DNA of 39,967 nucleotides from TWA4 sp045121095. GTDB lineage: Bacteria; Bacillota; Clostridia; Lachnospirales; Lachnospiraceae. Every line of letters starts with the position of its first letter. Positions within the stretch are counted from its first letter, which is position 1. Positions 31,882 to 39,885 of the stretch are shown piece by piece. The stretch spans positions 1 through 39,967 of the forward strand of contig JBGVFN010000197.1 in assembly GCA_045121095.1 (NCBI GenBank), read 5' to 3'. Under the pieces are notes generated by a model. It was not told the DNA's origin. It did no database searches and saw nothing but the letters and a program-made list of their open reading frames with translations. Position numbers and translations under genes: made by a program.

Positions 31882-33132
31882 TTATTCTGTCAATGACAGG
31901 AACAGCGTTCTTTCATGCTGTTCCTGCCTCTTTTCCTGCTCCTGCCCTCGGCTCTGCACAGAATACTGAAAATATTCTTCCAGACCGGTTTCCGTTATGA
32001 ACAGAAGACAATCAACGGACATTTCGATTTCTCTGATAAAAATCTGCATTTCCATCCCCATTCCAAAACAATAGTTCATAAATAAAAATGCCTGTTTCCA
32101 GTTTTCTGTTAACCGTTCCCGATTTATTTTTACCACCTGATGACTCTCACAGGTTTTCAATTCCTGTATTCTGCTCAAAAGAGTCTCAAATAGCAAATGC
32201 ACCAGTGTGATTTTTTCATCGTAAGGCGCTTCTTTGGTCCGTTTCAAAATCTCCGGCGGACACTGACCTTTCAGAATCGCATCAATCTGATAATCAGATT
32301 GGTACTTTCGATATAACTGATAATAAGAAGCAAAATCCCTTGCCACCATGGGGTACTGCAGAAATTCCTGCACAAATCCGGCACAGATGGGCAAATCCAG
32401 TTCTTCATATACATCCAGCATACGGGACAAATCTTCCCATCCCCGGGCAGTTACAAAATATTTGCCCTCCTCATTGGATTCCATTCGGTAAAAATCCTGG
32501 GGTTTGATCTCCAAAAAGGATAAAATGGAACCATGAATCTGCATCTGCCGCGCATATTGTTTCCAGACAGACAGATTTTCTTCCACTTTCAGCAAACGAA
32601 CCCGGTCCAGAGTCACCACATCAAAATCCCGCACGGATTTATTATATTCCGGTGGATTTCCTGCCGCTGCAATCACCCATCCCTCCGGCACCTGATGGCT
32701 GCCAAAGGTTTTACACTGAAGAAACTGCAGCATGGCCGGCGCCAGCGTTTCCGATACACAGTTGATTTCATCAATAAAAAGAATTCCCTCGTTTTTTCCG
32801 GTTTGTTCCATACAATCATAGACTGAGGCAATGATTTCACTCATGGTGTATTCCGTAACCGAATAATTTTTGCCGCCGTAATTTTTCTCCCGAATTACGG
32901 GCAGACCAATGGCGCTCTGCCTGGTATGATGGGTAATGGTATAGGCCACCAGACCCACCCCACATTCCTCTGCCACCTGCTCCATAATAGCCGTTTTCCC
33001 GATTCCCGGAGGACCGATCAGCAAAATAGGCCGCTGCTTCACGGTGGGAATCCGATAACTGCCATCCGCATTTTTTCTGGTGTAGGCACGCACCGTATTG
33101 CGGATTTCTTCCTTTGCCTGCTGTATGTTCAT
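31882..33132 (-). CDS. MoxR-type AAA+ ATPase
   Basis: A 416-aa AAA+ ATPase. Walker A GPPGIGKT (40-47), Walker B ILFIDE (117-122), a sensor-1-like region IAAAGNPPEYNKSVRDFDVVTLDRV, and an all-alpha lid follow. The last 100 residues have a Gln/Glu-rich tail. MoxR proteins work with VWA partners as chaperones that assemble metalloenzymes or activate complexes. The gene lies directly downstream of the DUF2201/VWA gene on the same strand with 73 bp between, so the two form a MoxR-VWA pair. The ATG at 33132 is chosen because AAAGGGAAA precedes it and the sequence starts MNIQQAKEEI; the frame extends upstream to 33213 inside the repeat region. Confidence 0.9.
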   Translation of the reverse strand: MNIQQAKEEIRNTVRAYTRKNADGSYRIPTVKQRPILLIGPPGIGKTAIMEQVAEECGVGLVAYTITHHTRQSAIGLPVIREKNYGGKNYSVTEYTMSEIIASVYDCMEQTGKNEGILFIDEINCVSETLAPAMLQFLQCKTFGSHQVPEGWVIAAAGNPPEYNKSVRDFDVVTLDRVRLLKVEENLSVWKQYARQMQIHGSILSFLEIKPQDFYRMESNEEGKYFVTARGWEDLSRMLDVYEELDLPICAGFVQEFLQYPMVARDFASYYQLYRKYQSDYQIDAILKGQCPPEILKRTKEAPYDEKITLVHLLFETLLSRIQELKTCESHQVVKINRERLTENWKQAFLFMNYCFGMGMEMQIFIREIEMSVDCLLFITETGLEEYFQYSVQSRGQEQEKRQEQHERTLFLSLTE

Positions 33133-33160
33133 ACGTTTCCCTTTCTGGTTTATTCCTTTT

Positions 33161-33209
33161 CTGTAACGATTCACAGAGCATGACCATGTGTTTTTCAAAC
33201 ACGCTCTAA
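33161..33209. repeat. Chimeric repeat, copy F
   Basis: CTGTAACGATTCACAGAGCATGACCATGTG (33161-33190) is the left end of the GTAAC family. It joins directly to TTTTTCAAACACGCTCTA, the end of the AGAGCGTGTTTGAAAAA repeat. It fills the gap between the VWA and moxR genes. Confidence 0.65.
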
Positions 33210-35509
33210 ACATTTACCTGAAATCCGCCTGTGTACTCCGGTTCCCAATCGGCCCCTTCCGGCAGTTCCAGCAAAAGTTTATCCGCCCAGTAAGGCACTT
33301 CCACCTGACCAAACCGGCTTTTCAGAAAAATAAATGCACTGCGGCAGCCGGGCGGCCGGGCAGGAAATGTTCCAAACCCGTCTGTAAAATACAGAATTCC
33401 TTTCAAATGATTCAGCTGCCCCTGTTTTTGCAATCCTTTAATATAGGAAAATGCTGCACTGAAATCAGTTCCTCCTCCGCCTTTTATCATGAGATTTTTC
33501 ATATAATCTTCTGCCTCCTGCAGACTGGTCAGTTTTACATCTTCCTGAACCACCGCATCACATTGCAGAATCCGCACTTCAAAGCGGTCAAAGAAATTTT
33601 CCTCCTGTCCAAATACCGACCAGGTCTCTTCCAGGAAAAAGCGCACCAGCTTGCCGGAACAGGACCCGGAGGTATCTATGACGATTACCAACTCCTCTAA
33701 ACGCATAACTTCCTTTGTTTCCAGCGCTTCAATTAATGGAATATTTCCATAGGCATTTAATCCATAAGTATAGTAAACCGGGTCATAGCTGTCCAGATCC
33801 AGAATGCGGTCTTCCTTCAATACCATAAACTGACGCAAAAATGCATGATAATCATAGCCCTGGCGTTTTGTCAGGCGGGCTTCCTCCTGCTCTTGTCCAG
33901 CTATATAAGAACGTTTCCCTGCTGCTTTATTTCCAGCCTTCATCAAACCATTTCCAGCCTGAGCCCACTGCTCTGCAATTTTCTGCTTCGACATTTCTTC
34001 GGTATCAGCGGCCGTCCATTTTCCCACGCCTGTGCGCAAAACAGCATTTTCAGCCGTATAAGAGGAATCGCTTTGCTCGGATTGCTCTTTTGTCTGCTGC
34101 CAAAATGCATGATTATCCCGTGTAAACCAGTGTTCTAACTGAGATAGAAGCTGATCTGCACACGGTTTGATTTTCTGACTCTGCTGTTTCCATTGATTCT
34201 GGTGCTCTTTTCGACACCACAGCTCCAGACAGGACTCCACATGCTGCACGGTAAGAACATGTTCCGTCCTTTTCAGATAATCGTATACCATCTGGCGTTC
34301 CCATCCATATTCTTCTGCCGGGCCAAAAATCTGATCGGTGATATATTCCACGGTAATATCACAGGCAAGGTGAAACAGCCGTGACTTTTCCTTTCGCGAT
34401 ACCGTTTGAAAAGGATGCAGATAAAGGCAGTGCAGCAGCATATGTGCATACCATCTTGCCAGAATAGGGGCCGAACCACTCTGACCTGTAATTTCTTTCA
34501 GCCAGGTTTCTTCATAATATAAATATCTTCCATCGGTAGCAGCCGACCTATATGAACTATCACATGAATCATGATATCTATTGTCAGCCTCTATCAAATA
34601 TGGAGTCAAAAGCCCGCAATAGGGCTCTAATTCCGGTTTTCGGCCATACAATTCTGCCGCTGCCCGATTCCACTCCGTATTCACGCCATTTGTACCATTT
34701 TTTTCTTTCAATATTTCGCAGTCTGTCATTTCCATACATAAGGCGGCAAATTCCGGCTGACCGCTTTCCACAGCTTTCTGCAAAAGTTCTTTGCGAAGAA
34801 ACTGATCTGCTTTTTTCAGTCGAAATAACGCTCCCGCCCGGACGGGTATCGCTCCGTAACAGTTCCATTTTCCGCCAAAAAGCTGCAGCATAGCCGGCCG
34901 AAAACGATTTTTCACCAGCTGTTCATAACGTAAACGGGCTTCTTTCCCTAATTCTACCGGATATAACAGTCTGGATACAGCCATTTCCAGTTTCAGATCC
35001 CGATCCTGGATTCTGGAAAAACGATTATCATACGCTGCAAAGTTAATAGGACACTTCTTAGCGGAAAAAGCTGCTTCTGGTAATCCGTTCGTGGAAGCAG
35101 TCTCTGGCAATCTATCTGAAGAAGCTGCTTCCGGAAATACCTCTTCAAATCCACCAGTATAAGACAGCGGCAGCCAGATAATTTCCGGGCCATCTGATTT
35201 TGCTTTATCCATTTTGCAATTATCGATTGCCTGTCCATCTAATTTTTGCCTATCTGCTTTTTGCTTGTCTGTCCCTTGTTTGTCTATCACATAAATCTGA
35301 AGCAATGCACGTTTTGCCTTTAAAATCGGCTGCCAGCATTCCACCTGATTCGCTGACCAGGCTTTGATACAGATTTGTTTCCATCCATCCAATGCTTTGG
35401 GAGCAAGTTTTCGAATATATAAAGGAAGCTGCAGGACTTTACCGTTTTCCCTGCTGTTTTCTGTGCCATCCTGGTCCAGCACTTCCAGAAGGGTATCCCC
35501 CTGTATCAC
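33206..35509 (-). CDS. DUF2201/VWA-domain protein, MoxR partner
   Basis: A 767-aa protein. Residues 1-190 are an unrecognised N-terminal region with two low-complexity stretches: Asp/Lys/Gln repeats (76-107) and three 9-residue repeats PEAASSDRL/PETASTNGL/PEAAFSAKK (126-152). Residues about 190-560 match the DUF2201 N-terminal putative metallopeptidase region, with a histidine motif H356-xxx-H360-xxxx-H365 in which the usual HExxH glutamate is Met. Residues about 600-767 are a VWA-like domain with the MIDAS motif DTSGS (612-616) and GGGGTDFSAAF (677-687). The start is a GTG at 35509 without a clear ribosome binding site; the frame is open upstream into the end of the M20 gene, so the start is uncertain. 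It is followed by moxR. Confidence 0.85.
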   Translation of the reverse strand: MIQGDTLLEVLDQDGTENSRENGKVLQLPLYIRKLAPKALDGWKQICIKAWSANQVECWQPILKAKRALLQIYVIDKQGTDKQKADRQKLDGQAIDNCKMDKAKSDGPEIIWLPLSYTGGFEEVFPEAASSDRLPETASTNGLPEAAFSAKKCPINFAAYDNRFSRIQDRDLKLEMAVSRLLYPVELGKEARLRYEQLVKNRFRPAMLQLFGGKWNCYGAIPVRAGALFRLKKADQFLRKELLQKAVESGQPEFAALCMEMTDCEILKEKNGTNGVNTEWNRAAAELYGRKPELEPYCGLLTPYLIEADNRYHDSCDSSYRSAATDGRYLYYEETWLKEITGQSGSAPILARWYAHMLLHCLYLHPFQTVSRKEKSRLFHLACDITVEYITDQIFGPAEEYGWERQMVYDYLKRTEHVLTVQHVESCLELWCRKEHQNQWKQQSQKIKPCADQLLSQLEHWFTRDNHAFWQQTKEQSEQSDSSYTAENAVLRTGVGKWTAADTEEMSKQKIAEQWAQAGNGLMKAGNKAAGKRSYIAGQEQEEARLTKRQGYDYHAFLRQFMVLKEDRILDLDSYDPVYYTYGLNAYGNIPLIEALETKEVMRLEELVIVIDTSGSCSGKLVRFFLEETWSVFGQEENFFDRFEVRILQCDAVVQEDVKLTSLQEAEDYMKNLMIKGGGGTDFSAAFSYIKGLQKQGQLNHLKGILYFTDGFGTFPARPPGCRSAFIFLKSRFGQVEVPYWADKLLLELPEGADWEPEYTGGFQVNV

Positions 35510-35577
35510 CAGCCCATTTTCATAGCGTACCGAGAGCGGGCCTTTTGACTGCTCACATCCCTCTGCCTGCTCCCCCG

Positions 35578-36750
35578 CTAAAAAAAATGAGGTACTGGCC
35601 CGTCATCCCCTAATGCGAAAATCAGCTGCAGAACCAGATTCATGCCCGTTCTCTGGCTGTCCAGATCAATCCATTCTTCCCGGGTATGGGCTTTTCCACC
35701 TGTAATGGTTCCCAGTGTCAATGCCGGAATTCCCAGGGAGAGTGGAATATTGGCATCCGTGGAGGCTGCTTCCAGGGCTGCCTCCTGACCTGTTACCTTA
35801 TAAATCGTCTCACAGGTCTGCTTTACCAGCTTTTCCATACGAATATTAGAAGGTTTTTCCATAACCCCGGCACAGGGGCGTTCTCCCACCTGCTTTACTT
35901 CCAGCTGCATTCCCTCTGCCTGAAAATGACGAATTGTTTCCTGAAAAAATTGCTGCATTTCTTCCATGCATTCTGCATCTACGGAACGAATTTCATAAAG
36001 AATCCGCGCTTCCTGAGCGATGGTATTCACGGAAGTTCCTCCCTCGATAATCCCCACATTATAAGTAGTCTGCGCTCTTTTGGGTACTTCTTTTTCATAA
36101 AGTGCACACACCAGACGGGAAATCTGATGAACTGCGCTGGCATTTCCAAAGGCACTGAAAGAATGACCTCCTTCGGTGCGTGCCGTAATTTCATAGCGCA
36201 GAGAACCGACACACTGATGAAAGCACTGGCCCAGATACAGATCAAAGGACACCACCTGGGCAATCCGGTCTCCATAATCCTGCATCAGCTGTCTGCAGCC
36301 CTTCAGATTTCCAAGACCCTCCTCACCCGTGTCTGCTACAAATAAAATTCCGGTCTGGAGAGACGGCTTTTCCTGGGCAAAAAAGGCTGCTGCCATGAGA
36401 AGATTGACCAGATTGGCTGTATCATCACCTACACCGGGGCCGGTGAGAAGATTGTCCTTCTGGCGGATCAGCAAACGATCTTCATCGGGAAACACCACAT
36501 CCAGATGGGCCATATATACGGACAGCTGATTGCGGTGCCGTACTTCATAAGGATAAATCACATTTCCCGCTTCATCCACATAGACCCCCTGCGCACCCTG
36601 GGCTTCCAGCCATTTCCGACAGTATTCTGCACGCCGTCCCTCTTTGCCGGAAGGCGCGGGAATCACCGCCAGCTCTTTCAATAAGCGCTGTGCCTGAGGT
36701 GCATGATCTTCGATGTAATTTCTGATTTTCTCCTGCCATATTGCCTCCAT
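35578..36750 (-). CDS. M20-family metallopeptidase (PepT/carboxypeptidase-like)
   Basis: A 390-aa zinc peptidase. The metal-site motifs are MAHLDVVF (about 82-89), GPGVGDDTANL (about 106-116) with the bridging Asp, ADTGEEGLGN (about 139-148) with the catalytic Glu pair, and the C-terminal AHT near KAHTREEW. The central dimerisation domain carries GGHSFSAFG. Family members cleave C-terminal or dipeptide substrates in the cytosol. The start at 36750 follows GGGAGGGG; an earlier ATG at 36771 lacks a site. Its stop TAG lies at the end of a run of eight T residues, and the VWA frame stays open through that region, so the two genes are tightly linked. Confidence 0.9.
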   Translation of the reverse strand: MEAIWQEKIRNYIEDHAPQAQRLLKELAVIPAPSGKEGRRAEYCRKWLEAQGAQGVYVDEAGNVIYPYEVRHRNQLSVYMAHLDVVFPDEDRLLIRQKDNLLTGPGVGDDTANLVNLLMAAAFFAQEKPSLQTGILFVADTGEEGLGNLKGCRQLMQDYGDRIAQVVSFDLYLGQCFHQCVGSLRYEITARTEGGHSFSAFGNASAVHQISRLVCALYEKEVPKRAQTTYNVGIIEGGTSVNTIAQEARILYEIRSVDAECMEEMQQFFQETIRHFQAEGMQLEVKQVGERPCAGVMEKPSNIRMEKLVKQTCETIYKVTGQEAALEAASTDANIPLSLGIPALTLGTITGGKAHTREEWIDLDSQRTGMNLVLQLIFALGDDGPVPHFF

Positions 36751-36803
36751 CTTTTCCCCTCCCATTCGCATTGAATTTTCAACGATCCTGCTGTTTTATT
36801 GAT

Positions 36804-36855
36804 TCTGCACTTTCGTTCCTTTATCTTTATTCAGTCTGCACTTTCGTTTCCTTAT
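36804..36855. repeat. Two direct repeats of TCTGCACTTTCGTT
   Basis: TCTGCACTTTCGTT occurs at 36804-36817 and again at 36835-36848, each followed by a CCTTAT-like tail; period 31 bp. The second copy abuts the recQ stop codon. A related CAGCACTTTCGTT lies at about 9012. Function unknown. Confidence 0.5.
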
Positions 36856-38712
36856 TTACTCCTTCAAAAAACTCCGTATCTCCTCCAGAAAACGTTCCCC
36901 ATATTTTCCGAATTTAAATTCACCTACACCGGATACGGTCAGCATCTTTGCCTTGTTTTCAGGTTTTACCCGGCACATATGTACCAATGTTTTATCCGAA
37001 AATACAATATACGGCGGCACGTTTTCTTCTCTTGCGATCTGCATGCGCAGTGCCCGCAGTTTCTCAAACAGCGCTTCCTCGCTGCTGTCCAGATAAATAC
37101 CAGCCACTCCGGCTGTTTTACTTTTCTTCGGCTTCTTTTCCACGCTGCTCTTTCCAGCCGCTTCCTGTTCTTTGGCCATTTTCATAACCACGGTTTCGCC
37201 CTGTTCCAGCACTGACTGAGATTTCTGCGTAAGCTTCACAATGGAATAGCCATCATTGGTGGCAGAAAGATACCCCTGCAGCAGCAGATGGTTCATAACC
37301 TGACGCAGCCTGTGAACCGGTACGGATTCCTGTGTATGATAAAATGGATTCTCATTGAGCCGGTATTGACGGATCTTGGCGGTATTGGCACCGTGCACAG
37401 CATCCACGATCACACCTGCGCCGTAGCGCTGACCGCTGGCTTTTACGCATCCGATCAGTTCTCTGGCAATTTCTGTCACATCAATACTTTCAAATTGCGT
37501 AATACAATTAATACAATTTCCGCAATAGTTGGAGCCATATTCTCCAAAATATTTCAAAATATAATCCCGCAGACATTCATTGGTGAAGCCGTACCAGGTC
37601 ATTTTCCGAAGGCGCTCATGGTCACGCTCCATAACAATCTTTCTGGTAAAATCATCCAGCTCCTGATTATCCTGGTTGTTGTCGATAAACCACTGATTCG
37701 TCACCACATCCTGCCCACTGTAATACAAAATACATTCCCCAGGCTCTCCATCACGGCTGCACCGGCCGATTTCCTGATAAAATGCCTCCAGACTTTTGGG
37801 CATATTATAATGAATGACATAGCGAACGTTGGATTTATCGATTCCCATGCCAAATGCATTGGTTGCCACCATGATCTGACAGCGGTCATAAATAAAATCA
37901 TCCTGATTCTGCCTCCGCTCCTGGTCACTCAGCCCCGCATGATAACGGGTCACCAGAAATCCATCCGCCCGCAGACGGTCACTGACTTCTTCCACCAGTT
38001 TTCTGGTCAGACAGTAAACAATCCCGCACTGCCCCGGATGTGTTTCCACAAAATTTTTCAGAGCAGCATATTTATTCACCGGCGTCTGCACACCCAGAAA
38101 CAGATTGGGTCGGTCATATCCGGTGGTCACCATCAGTGGATTCTGAAGCATGAGAATATCAATAATATCTTCCCTTACTTCCTTCGTTGCCGTGGCAGTG
38201 AAAGCACTCACCACTGGCCGGTTGGGCAATTTACGGATAAAATCCACGATTTTCAGGTAATTGGGGCGAAAATCCTGTCCCCACTGGGATACACAATGGG
38301 CCTCATCCACCGCCACCATGGAAATCTTGACGTTTAAAGCAAAATCCAGAAATACGTCTGTCACCAGCCGCTCCGGTGCCACATAAATAATAGGATACCG
38401 TCCCTGTCTGGCATAGGCCAGCGCCTTATAATACTGATTAACCGTCAGCGAACTGTTCAGATAGGCCGCATGAATACCGGCCTGATTCAGCGCTGCCACC
38501 TGATCCTTCATCAACGAAATAAGAGGGGAGATCACCAGAGTAATGCCATCCATCATCAGTGCAGGAATCTGAAAACACAGGGATTTGCCCGAACCTGTGG
38601 GCATAATCCCAAACACATCCCTTCCACTTAAAATGGCATCAATCAGCGGCTCCTGCCCCTCTCGAAATGTATCATATCCAAAATACTGTTTCAGTACTTT
38701 ATATTTGTCCAT
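36856..38712 (-). CDS. recQ: ATP-dependent DNA helicase RecQ
   Basis: A 618-aa RecQ helicase. Motif I MPTGSGKS (37-44), DEAH box (136-139) with the aromatic-rich loop CVSQWGQDFRPNY, motif VI region QEIGRCSRDGEPGECILYY. The zinc-binding cysteines follow in the RQC part (CLRDYILKYFGEYGSNYCGNCINC), then a winged helix and a C-terminal HRDC domain (about 545-615). RecQ unwinds duplex and recombination intermediates in DNA repair. The start has GTGGAAGCG before it and lies 3 bp past the Sel1-repeat gene, so they are translated from one transcript. An extra linker (KKPKKSKTAG) precedes HRDC. Confidence 0.96.
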   Translation of the reverse strand: MDKYKVLKQYFGYDTFREGQEPLIDAILSGRDVFGIMPTGSGKSLCFQIPALMMDGITLVISPLISLMKDQVAALNQAGIHAAYLNSSLTVNQYYKALAYARQGRYPIIYVAPERLVTDVFLDFALNVKISMVAVDEAHCVSQWGQDFRPNYLKIVDFIRKLPNRPVVSAFTATATKEVREDIIDILMLQNPLMVTTGYDRPNLFLGVQTPVNKYAALKNFVETHPGQCGIVYCLTRKLVEEVSDRLRADGFLVTRYHAGLSDQERRQNQDDFIYDRCQIMVATNAFGMGIDKSNVRYVIHYNMPKSLEAFYQEIGRCSRDGEPGECILYYSGQDVVTNQWFIDNNQDNQELDDFTRKIVMERDHERLRKMTWYGFTNECLRDYILKYFGEYGSNYCGNCINCITQFESIDVTEIARELIGCVKASGQRYGAGVIVDAVHGANTAKIRQYRLNENPFYHTQESVPVHRLRQVMNHLLLQGYLSATNDGYSIVKLTQKSQSVLEQGETVVMKMAKEQEAAGKSSVEKKPKKSKTAGVAGIYLDSSEEALFEKLRALRMQIAREENVPPYIVFSDKTLVHMCRVKPENKAKMLTVSGVGEFKFGKYGERFLEEIRSFLKE

Positions 38713-38715
38713 AGA

Positions 38716-39117
38716 TTACGCTTCCACTGCCTCTCCCATGGCCTGCAGCCATTCTACTGCCAGCTTTTCACCGGCTTTTGCTGCCTTGCGGATCCAGAAA
38801 AGTGCCTTTTCGTGGTCCTTTTCCACACCCTGTCCTTCTTCATATAACTCACCCACACGAAACTCTGCCACAGCCATTCCTGCATCTGCAGCCTTCTGAT
38901 ACCATTTAAACGCTTCCTGTAAATCCTTTTCTACTGCAGTACCAAAAAAATACATATTGCCGGTTACAAACATGGCCGGCGCATAATTCTGCTCTGCCGC
39001 TTTCTGATACCACTTAAACGCTTCCTGCGGATTCTCTTCCACCTCAAAGCCAAAATACAGGCAATCTGCGTATACATACTGCTCTTCCGGTGTCACCGGA
39101 TTGGTATTAATCTTCAT
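38716..39117 (-). CDS. Sel1-repeat (TPR-like) protein
   Basis: A 133-aa cytosolic protein built of three Sel1-like repeats. The consensus units AFKWYQKAAEQNYAPAMFVTGNMYFFG, AFKWYQKAADAGMAVAEFRVGELYEEG and ALFWIRKAAKAGEKLAVEWL are easily seen. Such repeats make helical scaffolds for protein-protein contact. GAGGGGAG precedes the ATG. It lies 3 bp before recQ and 29 bp after the HAAS-domain gene, inside the long minus-strand run. No signal peptide is seen. A specific role is not inferable from the neighbours. Confidence 0.88.
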   Translation of the reverse strand: MKINTNPVTPEEQYVYADCLYFGFEVEENPQEAFKWYQKAAEQNYAPAMFVTGNMYFFGTAVEKDLQEAFKWYQKAADAGMAVAEFRVGELYEEGQGVEKDHEKALFWIRKAAKAGEKLAVEWLQAMGEAVEA

Positions 39118-39146
39118 ATCCTATTGCTCCCCTCTTATGATAAAAC

Positions 39147-39650
39147 TCAATGTCTTCGTTTATATTCAATCCAAAGTACATAAATCAGAGCTGCTGCAAC
39201 TACCAGCAGCGGATATGCACTGATGAGACGCACCAGCCAGGTACCTGCCGCCAAAAACAGCAGAAGTATTACAAATCCAATGAGAAAACAGCCTTTTTCA
39301 CCGGTAACAAAAGAAAAAATCTTACCTGCACCGCTGCCTTCTTCACCATCTGCTGCACTATTTCTCCCGCGGTTTAAAGAACCTGTATCTGCGTACTTTT
39401 CTTCCTCGTAAGCAGCATCCTCACTGCCTTCATACACACCGTATTCTGCCTCATAAACATCAATAATCGTATGGGCGATCATCTCCGGCGGTCCCAGTTC
39501 CTCAATGACCACTTCTTCTGACTGTCCGGTTTCCTGCGCACGCTCTGTAATATACTTCCGATAATAATCTGCTTTCTCGGAAACCAGACGCCCCGGAACT
39601 CTGCCTACCAGTGAATCCGTAAGAAGATTGATAAATTCCCGTCTGCTCAT
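39147..39650 (-). CDS. HAAS (DUF1700) domain membrane protein
   Basis: A 167-aa protein. The N-terminus (about 1-75) has the HAAS signature SRREFINLLTDSL ... YYRKYITERAQETGQSEEVVIEELGPPEMIAHTII, a helical domain often found next to PadR regulators. Residues about 80-115 are an acidic linker, then hydrophobic segments at about 122-142 and 144-160, so it is anchored by its C-terminus. HAAS proteins act as transmembrane regulators together with PadR-type repressors; no PadR gene is visible in the window. AAAGGTG precedes the ATG. Probably the first gene of the minus-strand run. Confidence 0.8.
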   Translation of the reverse strand: MSRREFINLLTDSLVGRVPGRLVSEKADYYRKYITERAQETGQSEEVVIEELGPPEMIAHTIIDVYEAEYGVYEGSEDAAYEEEKYADTGSLNRGRNSAADGEEGSGAGKIFSFVTGEKGCFLIGFVILLLFLAAGTWLVRLISAYPLLVVAAALIYVLWIEYKRRH

Positions 39651-39774
39651 ATATTCACACCTTTCGTCCGGTCAGAAGAAACCCCTTCTCCTGACTACTA
39701 ACACTCATTATATCACATTTCACAATTATCGTAAACCAGTATCTTGTATCACACAGCTTATTTTTTTGCAATTT

Positions 39775-39885
39775 TGTAACGATTCAGCCAAGCATGACTG
39801 TGCGCCCTTTCGCATGTGTTTCGAAGAAAATTATGAATATCTGCTGAATTTATTCAAAACTGTTCAGCCCCTGCTGAACGGCTAC
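39775..39885. repeat. Hairpin-rich mosaic repeat, copy E
   Basis: TGTAACGATTCAGCC at the left; GCTGAACGGCTAC at the right, with the inner hairpin GTTCAGC-CCCT-GCTGAAC. The middle block GAAAATTATGAAT ... TGCTGAATTTATTCAA matches copy A, and GCATGACTGTGCGCCCTTT matches copy D. Its right end supplies the stop codon of the partial gene at 39882. Confidence 0.75.

Noticed and set aside
37288..38337. Plus-strand open frame of 349 codons
   Set aside because: It is antisense to recQ, whose helicase motifs are unmistakable; no ribosome site or known motif in the shadow frame.
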